Below are positions 12,601 to 22,944 of a stretch of 64,000 bases of DNA, piece by piece (positions within the stretch are counted from its first letter, which is position 1; the number at the start of each line of letters is the position of its first letter). A model generated the notes under the pieces. It was not told the origin of the DNA. It was given only the letters and a program-made list of their open reading frames with translations, and ran no database searches. The stretch lies in assembly GCA_020002185.1 (NCBI GenBank), contig CM034541.1, positions 25,834,902 through 25,898,901 of the forward strand, written 5' to 3'. Origin of the DNA: Paraescarpia echinospica (lineage: Eukaryota > Annelida > Polychaeta > Sabellida > Siboglinidae). The position numbers were made by a program, and so were the translations under genes.

Positions 12601-15600
12601 TGATGTGACAGATGTCATCTCCTCTGCTGTCCACAGCAATGATCTCAGGTGAGTTCAGACACACTTGATGTGACAGATGTCATCTCCTCTGCTGTCCGCA
12701 GCAGTGATCTCAGGTGGGTCCAGACACACTTGATGTGACAGATGTCATCTCCTCTGCTGTCCGCAGCATTGATCTCAGGTGGGTCCAGACACACTTGATG
12801 TGACAGATGTCATCTCCTCTGCTGTCCGCAACAATGATCTCAGGTGAGTCCAGACACACTTGATGTGACAGATGTCATCTCCTCTGTTGTCCGCAGCAAT
12901 GATCTCAGGTGAGTCCAGACACCCTTGATGTGACAGATGTCAACTCCTCTGCTGTCCGCAGCAATGATCTCAGGTGAGTCCAGACACACTTGATGTGACA
13001 GATGTCATCTCCTCTGCTGTCCGCAGCAATGATCTCAGGTGGGTTCTCATGAAGAGTCATAAGTCATTGGTCAGTTGTGTCAGTTAATGTTGAAGAACAC
13101 AAAACATCTGCGCAGCACTTACATGTAAAACGCAGTCTTGTATACTTGCATACTTATATGATCATTCTGTAATTTGCAATTTATTTTTGAGCATATCAGT
13201 GATAAATGTGCATATATGCTTATTTTCACAGACATTCTAGTGGACTCATAAAGACCTCGGTGGAAAAATAAACTGTTCTGCACATTATGTATATTTAGGA
13301 AAACTTTTCTTTGGGTGGTGTTTGGGATGAGATGTTAATTGACACTTGCAAGTTTTCTTAAATTAAGCCAACTGTTTTCTTTTCTTACCGTACATTATAT
13401 ACTTAATACTTTTTCATGTCGACTCGATTACAGAGAGAGAGGAGACATGACAGAAGTTTACAAAATAATGTATGAACTGTACAATAACGAATTCTCCTGA
13501 TAAAATCTTCTGAAATGAGAAAAAAGTCACTAAGGTCAGGAAGAAGAACACTATTTACCCAAACAGCAAAACCTAAGAAAGAATGCACTCCCCTTAGAGT
13601 GGACCATGGAATAGTCTACCTGAATCAGTAAAAAGCTAAATTGATAAATTGTATGGATAAATTCTGGTCTATCCAATTGATGTATCGTTATGAAGCATTA
13701 GTAGCATTATCTACAGGAATCTGGCAACTCTGAACTAATGTTAGCTTCTCAAGAGGATCTGTTCATCAAGGATCCAGGTGAATGCTGTGATCAGATTTGT
13801 TGTAAGGTGTCCTCAGGTAGAGGTAAGGAAATCATCTGAAGCTACTACACCACCAGGCGTGTCTGTTTGTTGTAGGTACCTTATCGTCCATGTACAGGCC
13901 GCCTGGAAGAGACACATGCCTCTTTTGCAAGAAATAGAAACACTGCGAGAGAAGTAAGCAGTCAACTCATTTCTCAGTTTGTTCTTCCTTCTCCAGGGAG
14001 TTTATTTAATAACAAAACTTAATGTTTATTAATACAAAACAGTGGTCCTTCTCTCCGAATCTGTTCTTCTGTGAAACTGGATCCTCTCATGTCCCTCAGT
14101 TGGCCAACTATGTGTGTGATGAGAGAGAAAAGGAGTTCTACAATCTGGGAGATGGCACCAGTCACCAATGTATGTCAAAATTTCAGAAACACTTCTTTTA
14201 CAGGATATGGCTTCTAACCGTAACTGAGCTAGCATATATATATATATATATATGTGTGCATGTACGTTAAGTTTTTCATCCTAGATGCTTTGCATCTCTG
14301 GCGCCAAACTTTCAGGGACTCATCTACCTCTTGGAAGAAAAGTGATGCTTCTATTTTTTTAATTACAGGACACAGTTCCTCATGAAATGACATATTTTAA
14401 TTAACTTCCATATCTTAAAAACTATTACATCTATATAAAAAGAAGGTCACATGACATAGTAAGCAATCTCTCTGATGGTATCCAAATTATCTTAGAAAAA
14501 AGTTTCTGCGATGATTTTGTGGAACGTCCCACAGAAGTTGGAATTAATCTATTCCTATATATAATAGAGCTTCACAGCAAAATACAATTTTTGCCCATCC
14601 TGAAAATAAATTTGCATCACATTGAAGCATGAGTTACGTCTGAAATGTTTTCACCCAAACAAAATTATCCAAAAATTATTTTGTGTAGGCCATAACAAAT
14701 TATATCGTGGGGGAACTGGGCAACTGCCCTGTCTGACCTGCCCTAAATCTGGCACTGGATTTTTCTAGGCTTATCTGGTTACCATGGTTACCGTCATGTA
14801 AATTGGTTCGTATGTCATCTATGACTTTCTTTTCATATAGATATAATACATGGGAAATTAGGTCAAGATAAGATAAGAAGTGTATGATAGATGTGACAGT
14901 TAATACAAATATGACATTAAAATTAGCGGTGTGGTGTTTGTTGTAGCGGTGTGGTGTTTGTTGTAGCGGTGTGGTGTTTGTTGTAGCAGTGTGGTGTTTG
15001 TTGTAGCGGTGTGGTGTTTGTTGTAGCGGTGTGGTGTTTGTTATAGCAGTGTGGCGTTTGTTGTTGCAGTGTGGTGTTTGTTGTAGCGGTGTGGTGTTTG
15101 TTGTAGCGGTGTGTGGTGTTTGTTGTAGCAGTGTGGTGTTTGTTGTTGCAGTGTGGTGTTTGTTGTAGCAGTGTGGTGTTTGTTGTAGCAGTGTGGTGTT
15201 TGTTGTGGTCATCAACAAACACCACATGTGTAACGCCATGGTGCAGTGGCTAGAATTTCGAACTCTCAACCGAGAGAAACCGGGTTCGAATCCTGTGCGG
15301 CGTTGTCGAATCTTGAGCAAGTTCGTTCACTATACGTTGCCCCAGTTCACTCAGCTGTATGAATGAGTAACTGGCTATAGGCAGTGGTGGATATTTGTGT
15401 ACGAATAGTCTTCGTGCATTAATTGCAGCGTGGGTGGATGCTTCCCAGAGAAGTCGAGATGGTGTTCGATTGAACAGGTCTGCCAGGGAGTAAAGTGTAA
15501 AGCGCTTTGAGCAGTCCTGAGGACTGGATACTGTGCTATATAATAACTTACCTTTATCTCACAGAGTCACAAGATACAACAAATATGTCCATTTGAACAG

Positions 15601-17065
15601 CGGGCTCCTGTTAACATGTAACTACAAACCAGCGGATGTAAATAATCATGTGGCTTCATCTGTGGGTTTTATGGATTTCTATTTGTAGTCTGTCAGGTGT
15701 GCGTCTGTTGGCTCTGTGTACACTGGAGAATTGATGGATTCATTACATCACTCTCTGCCTACTTTACAATCAGAGTTATACATGTGATCTCTGTCAAGTT
15801 TTGACTCACAATGTTTGCATAAGTAATATAACATGCCTTATAGTACATGACATCTAAATAAATCTTTCCCGCATTAATTTTTCACATGTACAACTTTGCA
15901 TGATGCTTTTTTGTCATTTAGGGCCAGAATGCAACAAAATATGCGATGGAATGTGCGAATGCTCCATGTATTCGGTATCCATATTTTATGGCTTGACTGA
16001 CCTTGTTGCTAGGCAACAGGTCATGTGATAGATAGGTCATTTACCAATGTTCTTCTGGGTCGACAGGTTTGCCCTGGACTGGCTGCAGACTGAGAACTTG
16101 CTGACAGTTCTGTTTGGGTCTGAGGCAAGCATTGTAGTGCGCCTACATATTGAGCCAGGATACCCGGCCAACGGTGATGTATCCATACTCAGTGCAACCG
16201 GTCTACCAGAGGACACCACCATCTCCCAGCTGCAGGTATGCCATCGATATTGTCGCGAAAAATTCATACATTCTTTGAGTGCATTTAAGTAAAGGTAATC
16301 TCTGTTCCTTGATTTATTAGTATTTTTTATATTCTTAATTCTACAATGCATATGTTGAAGGTATACTGCATGCCAAATTGTATTTAGTAAATCTTTGGCA
16401 TTGTTTCAATTTTAAACGGAATATATCCAACAGTTTATGATATAATATACATCTATTGATGTATGATCACTATCAATAACATTAATGTTAATTGACAGGG
16501 GCAGACATTTACAAGCTCTGTCTCTTTGGCCGTACCATCCTGGAAATAGCTGAGCTAATCACTCTGGCAGTGGATTTTGTTTGTAAAACACACAGATGAC
16601 CTTTAAAAGTATTGAATTTTTATATATTTTTCATTAAAAGTGTAGTTAAGGACTTGTTTGATGAAATAACAAATGTAGTAAAAAGAGGTTAAAACAGAAA
16701 TTGACTTATGATAATATCATGAGTGACATATTAATGGTGTGTTCATTTTATAATTTCTTTACAAAAGCTAGATTAGATAGTTTTCGGGAGGTTAAAAACA
16801 CACAACTGAGCATGTATGTCTGACTGAATTGCAAGATGACAGGTATGTGCATGGCAAGTTGGCAACATGAAGAGAATACACTAGAAGTCTTGCACTCTAG
16901 ACTCCACATGCAAATGAATTTTAAGCAGTGGCCGTACTAATTAAAGTCATTTGTATATTTATTTTACAGCTTCAACATTCAAGCAATCACTCACTGACAA
17001 ACTGGCTGGAATTTCTTGGAAAGAAACTACAACCCTGCATCCCAGCCCACAGAGCCATTCCCTGA
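696..17065 (+). CDS. Coiled-coil/tandem-RWD protein, KNL1/Spc7-like candidate (3' ten exons, 5' partial)
   Basis: Exons read from splice sites and phase: 696-795, 1820-1964, 4594-4658, 5897-6004, 8236-8432, 10654-10849, 11870-11934, 13876-13953, 16067-16235, 16970-17065 (TGA). All ten join in one open frame giving 405 residues; the first exon opens with one base of a split codon, so the start lies left of the window. Residues 1-33 include LLEEWKKK; about 43-200 are a charged, heptad-rich coiled coil; about 205-320 and 322-390 look like two RWD folds with a short C-terminal helix (LTDWLEFLGKKL) just before the stop. From memory, the KNL1 C-terminus has the same order: coiled coil, two RWD domains that bind the Mis12 complex, stop soon after the last helix. 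Recognisable matches are WKRHMPLLQEIETL and LLTVLFGSEASIVV. This is family-pattern inference; another RWD protein is possible. No MELT repeats are visible because that region would be upstream. Exons 8-10 recur after the assembly gap. Confidence 0.55.
2033..2420. mobile_element. Non-autonomous DNA transposon (MITE), 388 bp
   Basis: Terminal inverted repeats of about 24 bp begin GGTCATTCCATATGAAATC on the left and, reverse-complemented, GGACATTCCGTATGAAATC on the right. The element is flanked by a perfect 6-bp target duplication CACCTG at 2027-2032 and 2421-2426. It is AT-rich inside with no coding potential. It lies in intron 2 of the coiled-coil/RWD gene. The superfamily was not assigned. 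Confidence 0.8.
3122..4556 (+). mobile_element. 5'-truncated LINE: ORF2 C-terminus and long 3'UTR
   Basis: The frame ending at 3307 closes with GARLWNKLPVDIKHSKT followed by FKHKARSFI, a typical C-terminus of CR1/Jockey-type non-LTR reverse transcriptase ORFs. The following 1.2 kb is non-coding and ends in an ACTT microsatellite at about 4541-4556, like a LINE tail. Inside it, a ~180-bp segment at 3507-3687 recurs at 4179-4359, and a ~72-bp segment is repeated at 4385-4456 and 4457-4530. The boundaries of the element are inferred. Confidence 0.6.
3507..4359 (+). repeat. ~180-bp direct repeat pair with conserved hairpin
   Basis: The segment starting TACCTCGATGATAGTATCAG is present at 3507-3687 and again, nearly identical, at 4179-4359. 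Both copies keep the complementary arms CTCGATGA and TCATCGAG about 30 bp apart. The preceding ATATGAGTTTTATTTAATTT also appears next to each, so the duplication is nested in the LINE 3'UTR. Confidence 0.75.
6340..7600 (+). mobile_element. Degenerate CR1-type LINE (reverse transcriptase remnant)
   Basis: Reading across frames on the + strand gives, in order, DIIYLDFPESF (the usual xFDxxKAF region, damaged), GPILFLIYINDL, KFADDTKLF (the catalytic F-A-D-D box), then DLGLTISAD, VRPHLEYCIQAWRPY and DMLERVQRRATKMI. This order and the last two motifs are characteristic of CR1 LINEs. Several stops and frameshifts break the frame, so the copy is dead. It sits in intron 4 of the coiled-coil/RWD gene. 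The related 3' part recurs reversed near 61640-61920. Confidence 0.85.
8780..10090 (-). mobile_element. LINE fragment: endonuclease and pre-RT region
   Basis: On the minus strand from about 10050 downward: VFGNAQSLRNKMDKLF, ACILTFCETWINS, then FTNVILCSVYVPPKA, which are the start and mid region of the apurinic-like endonuclease of non-LTR elements. After a break come VTDYIKFCQNSIIPEKT and NTKPWITQSVKKA (the linker before RT), and at 8780-9000 a damaged piece with TRKASGPD, the start of RT. Frameshifts are numerous. The reverse transcriptase core itself is missing, so this is a fragment within intron 5. Confidence 0.8.
10171..10660 (+). repeat. 21-bp minisatellite running into the exon 6 acceptor
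   Basis: About 23 units of roughly GTGTGAGTTGAACTGTKCC (mostly 21 bp) end at 10660. The last unit supplies the acceptor TTGTTCCAG of exon 6 (10654) and its first coding bases GTGTGAG. Earlier units carry the same CCAG|GTGTGAG junction, so acceptor-like and donor-like sites recur through the array. Because the unit is a multiple of three, stretches stay open in the exon frame. Confidence 0.85.
11870..13038 (+). repeat. 65-bp minisatellite whose unit is exon 7 itself (18 copies)
   Basis: Exon 7 (11870-11934, 65 bp) is followed head to tail by 17 more copies of the same 65 bp; the total of 1169 bp equals 18 units less one deleted base (near 12160). Each unit begins GTGAGT and ends CTCAG, so every junction reads CAG|GTGAGT, a consensus 5' splice site. 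Each unit also contains TCTGCTGTCCGCAG, a good 3' splice site, 12 bp before its end. Only the first copy has an upstream intron acceptor (GATGCAG at 11863-11869). As 65 is not a multiple of three, including extra copies would shift the frame. Confidence 0.9.
13419..13690 (+). mobile_element. LINE 3' remnant (copy 1)
   Basis: The + strand reads RERGDMTEVYKIMYELYNN and, after stops, PWNSLPESV and DKFWSIQL, matching the spaced motifs at the C-terminus of CR1-like ORF2 (RGDxxEVxK, W-N-x-L-P, F-K-x-x-L/F-W). It is broken by stops and lies in the intron before exon 8. The same fragment recurs at 22945-23235. Confidence 0.6.
14925..15208 (+). repeat. 20-bp minisatellite (copy 1)
   Basis: About 14 units of GTTGTAGCGGTGTGGTGTTT with C/A and A/T variants. 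Its last unit forms a perfect inverted repeat with the start of the downstream sequence: GTGGTGTTTGTTG at 15193-15205 pairs with CAACAAACACCAC at 15213-15225, loop 7 bp. The array directly precedes the SINE. Confidence 0.9.
15232..15560 (+). mobile_element. tRNA-derived SINE (copy 1)
   Basis: The head CGCCATGGTGCAGTGGCTAG resembles an RNA polymerase III A box and GGTTCGAATCC at about 15283-15293 is a perfect B box, with a tRNA-like GCGGCG end. The body runs to CCTGAGGACTGGATACTGTG and an AT-rich tail. Reverse-oriented and diverged copies exist at 62992-63305 and 35505-35710, which shows it is a dispersed family rather than a functional tRNA gene. Confidence 0.75.
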
Positions 17066-17300
17066 CAGATTGGTGGTAATATCTTGGGAAGAAATTACAG
17101 CCATGCTTTCCAGCCCAGAGAGCCATTCGATGACAGACTGGTTGAATAGCTTAGGAAAAAACTGTTTCCCATGCCCAAGAAGAGTACGCACACACACACA
17201 TGCACACACGCACCCACATGAATAGATAGATATATGTATGTTATTCCCTAGTCATGAACAAAATTAAAGATGGGAAACAAAATTAATTGTTACTTGTTTG
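17010..17300 (+). repeat. Dispersed repeat overlapping the last exon (copy A)
   Basis: The last exon of the coiled-coil/RWD gene contains CCAGCCCACAGAGCCATTCC, and after its stop a related ~67-bp segment is repeated (17030-17097, 17098-17150), followed by CCCAAGAAGAGTACGCAC, a CA tract and GATGGGAAACAAAATTAATT. The same order occurs, diverged, at 55141-55345 far from this gene and again in the duplicated block at 26545-26830. Confidence 0.7.
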
Positions 17301-17440
17301 CTCGAAAGACGACCAGCAATGCATTTTGTATCACTGCCAATGTTGCAAGATGTTCAATTGTTCCACACCCGATGATGCCATGCATAAACAATATTGATGA
17401 AAGTGGCTTTCTTCCTAACTAAAGAAACTTGGAAGAATAA

Positions 17441-20400
17441 GTCAAAGTCAAAAGCATTTATTCAAACAAATCAAACAATTCAAGTGTATAAGTGAAAGAG
17501 ACATACAAAACCTACGGGTGACAAGTTTGAAAGGAGAAGCAGAGAAGTAACATTACTTATAAAGGCATGCTCCTCCTTTGTTGACAATTTCTAGCAGCTT
17601 TTGTTTTACATGATGTTAAATTAATTGGTTATATACAACATGGCAATCATTACAAATGTTTTGGGTGCTTGCTACGAAAACTTAAAGAAAAAAAAGGTCA
17701 GATTATATACACATACAATAACTCAATTATATGTTTGCTGTAGTGTGATTTAAACAGGTGAAACAAACTTATATTGCTAAAATTGATAATAATATCCTAA
17801 ATTGTACCAAGTCAGTAAATTTTAAAATGCGAGCTTTGTAAAAAAAGTGGAGTTGTATGATCACATCGCTGTGCATTGTGCATAATCCGCATTACCCTCT
17901 TGTAACATTTTTATACAGTGTAAGTTGCTGGGATAGGTATTTCCCCATATATCCACACGATACAATAAATACGGCAAACACAGAGTAGAATATAACATGT
18001 ACCTACAGTGGCGGTCGATTACTTTACTGCATCTGTACATAATACCAACACTAATTGATAGTTTATACTTTACTGCATCTGTACATAATACCAACACTAA
18101 CTGATAGTTTAGACTTTACTCATCTGTACATAATACCAACACTAATTGATAGTTTAGACTTTACTCATCTGTACATAATACCAACACTAATTGATAGTTT
18201 AGACTTCACTCATCTGTACATAATACCAACACTAATTGATAGTTTAGACTTTACTCATCTGTACATAATACCAACACTAATTGATAGTTTAGACTTCACT
18301 CATCTGTACATAATACCAACACTAATTGATAGTTTAGACTTCACTCATCTGTACATAATACCAACACTAATTGATAGTTTAGACTTTACTCATATGTACA
18401 TAATACCAACACTAATTGATAGTTTAGACTTTACTCATCTGTACATAATACCAACACTAATTGATAGTTTAGACTTTACTCATCTGTACATAATACCAAC
18501 ACTAATTGATAGTTTAGACTTTACTCATCTGTACATAATGCCAACACTAATTGATAGTTTAGACTTTACTCATCTGTACACAATACCAACACTAATTGAT
18601 AGTTTAGACTTTACTCATCTGTACATAATGCCAACACTAACCGATAGTTTAGACTTTACTCATCTGTACATAATACCAACACTAATTGATAGTTTAGACT
18701 TTTCTCATCTGTACATAATACCAACACTAATTGATAGTTTAGACTTTACTCATCTGTACATAATACCAACACTAATTGATAGTTTAGACTTTACTCATCT
18801 GTACATAATGCCAACAATAATTGATAGTTTAGACTTTACTCATCTGTACATAATACCAACACTAATTGATAGTTTAGACTTTACTCATCTGTACATAAAG
18901 CCAACACTAACTGATAGTTTAGACTTTACTCATCTGTACACAATACCAACACTAATTGATAGTTTAGACTTTACTCATCTGTACATAATGCCAACACTAA
19001 CTGATAGTTTAGACTTTACTCATCTGTACATAATACCAACACTAATTGATAGTTTAGACTTTACTCATCTGTACATAATGCCAACACTAATTGATAGTTT
19101 AGACTTTACTCATCTGTACATAATACCAACACTAATTGATAGTTTAGACTTTACTCATCTGTATATAATACCAACAATAATTGATAGTTTAGACTTTACT
19201 CATCTGTACATAATAACAACACTAATTGATAGTTTAGATTTTACTCATCTGTACATAATACCAACACTAATTGATAGTTTAGACTTTACTCATCTGTACA
19301 TAATACCAACATTAACTGATAGTTTAGACTTTACTCATCTGTACATAATACCAACACTAACTGATAGTTTAGACTTCCACCATCCAGACACACCAAAGCA
19401 CCAATTGCATAGTTTGTGATCCTACTCATTCCCACATAACACCAACACCACCGATAGCCTAGACCACCATCCGTACATACACCAACACCAATTGATAGGG
19501 TTTAGACTTTACTCATCTGTACATAATACCAGCATCGTTCTGATAGTTTGTACTTTACTCATATGTGTGATAATACCAACAATTAATTGATAGTTTAGAC
19601 TTTACTCATCTGTACATAATACCAACACTAATTGATAGTTTAGACTTTACTCATCTGTACATAATACCAACACTAATTGATAGTTTAGACTTTACTCATC
19701 TGTACATAATACCAACACTAATTGATAGTTTAGACTTTACTCATCTGTACATAATACCAACACTAATTGATAGTTTAGACTTTACTCATCTGTACATAAT
19801 ACCAACACTAATTGATAGTTTAGACTTTACTCATCTGTACATAATACCAACACTAATTGATAGTTTAGACTTTACTCATCTGTACATAATACCAACACTA
19901 ATTGATAGTTTAGACTTTACTCATCTGTACATAATACCAACACTAATTGATAGTTTAGACTTTACTCGTCTGTACATAATACCAACACTAATTGATAGTT
20001 TAGACTTTACTCGTCTGTACATAATACCAACACTAATTGATAGTTTAGACTTTACTCGTCTGTACATAATACCAACACTAATTGATAGTTTAAACTTTAC
20101 TCGTCTGTACATAATACCAACACTAATTGATAGTTTAGACTTTACTCGTCTGTACATAATACCAACACTAATTGATAGTTTAGACTTTACTCGTCTGTAC
20201 ATAATACCAACACTAATTGATAGTTTAGACTTTACTCATCTGTATATAATACCAACACTAATTGATAGTTTAGACTTTTCTCGTCTGATGTGATCTGTAC
20301 AGTGTAATGCATCATCGATGAACACGTCTAGAAATTTCGTAACTCGTACTCTTAATAGCTGTGTATTTTTGTATCCTGATATTTACATCAGGCAATTGAG

Positions 20401-21791
20401 CACGACCGGAAAATAACTTGTAATTGGTCTTGGCTATATTAACAGACAATTTGTTGATTGAGAACCACAATTGCAATTTAACGAGCTCGTGCAAACAATA
20501 TTTTCAAGCTGTTTTGAATCACTGGCTGAACATAAAATGTTCGTGTCATAAGCAAATAAGACAAACATGATCAGTTTAGACACACTGCACATGTCATTGA
20601 TGTATATAATAAAAAGCTTTGGACCAAGTATAGACCCTTGTGGAACTACACATGTTATTCTTTGTGTATCTGAGCTGTAGCCATCAATGTTTACAAATTG
20701 GCTACGATTATGCAAATAACTAATAATCCAATTATACGCGTTTCCACGAATGCCATAGAGTTCTCGTTTTTACATAACAGCTGGTGATCGACAGTGTCAA
20801 ATGCTTTCTTGAGATCTATGAATACGCCTAACGCACATTTCTAGTGTACAAGCGAATTTGTGATATATTCAAGTAATTCAACCTATGCATGCGATGTTGA
20901 CATGACTTCTCTAAACCGATATTGACATTCATTTAGGATTGTTCAAGCATTCATGAAGCCTTCAAGTCGAGAAGTAAAAAGTTTCTTTAGTGTTTTGGAA
21001 AACGGTGGCAAATGTGAAATCGGCCTGTAGTTAGTAAATAAATGTTTTCGCTAGATTTATACACAGTTATTACTTTAGCCGTTTTCATCTTACGTGGGAA
21101 AACGCCACATTTATATGACAGGTTACATATATGTGTCACCGGTTCGGCAATGCTTTCAATTACATTTTTAACGAGACTCATCGTAATGCCGTCACAATCA
21201 GCTGAAGATTTATTACCGCAGTTATTAACAGTGCGTATGACCTCTTCCTTGTAGGTTGGTATCAAAAATATTGAACGTTCATTACGTTTGCCCATGTAAT
21301 CCAAAACGGACACATCTGGAGGAGTTTCAATTTGTTTAGCTAGCTCGAGTCCAATGCTAGTAAAATACTTATTAAACGTGTTTGCTATTTTAGCCCTGTC
21401 ACTGATAGTAACACCATTGTTATAAAATTGTACCGGATAGTTGCACTCAAGTCGAGATTTCCCCATGATTGTACATAACATTTTCCATGTCCTCGACAAG
21501 TTGTTCCGGTGCTCAGCCAATAATTTACTAAAATAATCCCCTTTAGCATGTCGTATAACGGTTGTTAGTTTATTCTTGTACAATTTATACCTTAATTCCG
21601 TAGCGTTGCTACTATTCGAAATAAACTGTTTGTAAAATTTTTCCTACATTTTTGAGACCGTTTGTGAGCCAAGGGCTTTTTTGTTCACACTTATTTTTAT
21701 CATTAACTCGACGAAGCGGACAATGTTGATTATACAATGCAGTGAAATCGCTAAGAAAATCGTGATATGCCTTATTAGTATCAGTGTAACT
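17441..21791 (-). mobile_element. LINE with internal minisatellite (copy 1, cut by gap)
   Basis: Minus-strand LINE. From the gap downward: the pre-RT region (GDYFSKLLAEHRNNLSRTW), RT with NKSSADCDGIT, VPQGSILGPKLFIIYINDM and FAYDTNIL (the usual F-A-D-D box, here A-Y-D), then RRVKSKLSISVGIMYR, which runs into the 45-bp array. On the far side of the array the ORF resumes with STLCLPYLLYRVDIWGNTY and, after a frameshift, HTTPLF and KFTDLVQF, then a 3'UTR ending GAATAAATGCTTTTGACTTT at 17441-17470. The order is that of CR1/Jockey-group elements. Frameshifts make it inactive. Confidence 0.85.
18021..20285 (-). repeat. 45-bp minisatellite inside LINE ORF (copy 1)
   Basis: About 50 units of 45 bp. 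Read on the minus strand each unit encodes MYR-x-VKSKLSISVGI, the very peptide found at the LINE RT junction on both flanks. Most units have TGA at x, but six units at 19960-20210 have CGA and remain open in the LINE frame. The opposite strand is also open for long stretches, because 45 is a multiple of three; that frame is not a gene. Confidence 0.9.
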
Positions 21792-22791
21792 NNNNNNNNN
21801 NNNNNNNNNNNNNNNNNNNNNNNNNNNNNNNNNNNNNNNNNNNNNNNNNNNNNNNNNNNNNNNNNNNNNNNNNNNNNNNNNNNNNNNNNNNNNNNNNNNN
21901 NNNNNNNNNNNNNNNNNNNNNNNNNNNNNNNNNNNNNNNNNNNNNNNNNNNNNNNNNNNNNNNNNNNNNNNNNNNNNNNNNNNNNNNNNNNNNNNNNNNN
22001 NNNNNNNNNNNNNNNNNNNNNNNNNNNNNNNNNNNNNNNNNNNNNNNNNNNNNNNNNNNNNNNNNNNNNNNNNNNNNNNNNNNNNNNNNNNNNNNNNNNN
22101 NNNNNNNNNNNNNNNNNNNNNNNNNNNNNNNNNNNNNNNNNNNNNNNNNNNNNNNNNNNNNNNNNNNNNNNNNNNNNNNNNNNNNNNNNNNNNNNNNNNN
22201 NNNNNNNNNNNNNNNNNNNNNNNNNNNNNNNNNNNNNNNNNNNNNNNNNNNNNNNNNNNNNNNNNNNNNNNNNNNNNNNNNNNNNNNNNNNNNNNNNNNN
22301 NNNNNNNNNNNNNNNNNNNNNNNNNNNNNNNNNNNNNNNNNNNNNNNNNNNNNNNNNNNNNNNNNNNNNNNNNNNNNNNNNNNNNNNNNNNNNNNNNNNN
22401 NNNNNNNNNNNNNNNNNNNNNNNNNNNNNNNNNNNNNNNNNNNNNNNNNNNNNNNNNNNNNNNNNNNNNNNNNNNNNNNNNNNNNNNNNNNNNNNNNNNN
22501 NNNNNNNNNNNNNNNNNNNNNNNNNNNNNNNNNNNNNNNNNNNNNNNNNNNNNNNNNNNNNNNNNNNNNNNNNNNNNNNNNNNNNNNNNNNNNNNNNNNN
22601 NNNNNNNNNNNNNNNNNNNNNNNNNNNNNNNNNNNNNNNNNNNNNNNNNNNNNNNNNNNNNNNNNNNNNNNNNNNNNNNNNNNNNNNNNNNNNNNNNNNN
22701 NNNNNNNNNNNNNNNNNNNNNNNNNNNNNNNNNNNNNNNNNNNNNNNNNNNNNNNNNNNNNNNNNNNNNNNNNNNNNNNNNNNNNNNNNNN
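21792..22791. other. Assembly gap of exactly 1000 N
   Basis: A run of 1000 Ns, a conventional placeholder length. The left edge stops inside the LINE at the position equivalent to 31470; the right edge begins at the position equivalent to 13268. Confidence 0.99.
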
Positions 22792-22944
22792 ATAAACTGT
22801 TCTGCACATTATGTATATTTAGGAAAACTTTTCTTTGGGTGGTGTTTGGGATGAGATGTTAATTGACACTTGCAAGTTTTCTTAAATTAAGCCAACTGTT
22901 TTCTTTTCTTACCGTACATTATATACTTAATACTTTTTCATGTC

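Larger units (their letters stand above)
13268..21791 (+). repeat. ~8.6-kb duplicated block, copy 1
   Basis: Collinear with 22792-31470. It contains a LINE remnant, exon 8, the 20-bp array, a SINE, exons 9 and 10, and the LINE with 45-bp array. Offset grows from 9524 to 9540 bp through small indels, then to 9679 because the 45-bp arrays differ in length. Confidence 0.95.

Noticed and set aside
11870..13038. CRISPR-like array
   Set aside because: Units are directly adjacent without unique spacers, in an animal intron; it is a minisatellite.
15232..15305. Functional tRNA gene
   Set aside because: Good A and B boxes, but the sequence continues into a conserved non-tRNA body found in other insertions, so it is a SINE head; the acceptor and anticodon stems are imperfect.
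14700..15320. 206-residue minus-strand frame with NTTPLQQTPH repeats
   Set aside because: 20-bp minisatellite plus SINE read in reverse; no splice or family support.
18055..19419. 454-residue + strand open frame of HLYIIPTLIDSLDFT repeats (and a 575-residue one at 27596-29323)
   Set aside because: It is the reverse strand of the 45-bp LINE-derived minisatellite; a unit divisible by three keeps all stop-free frames open. No start context, splice sites or family.
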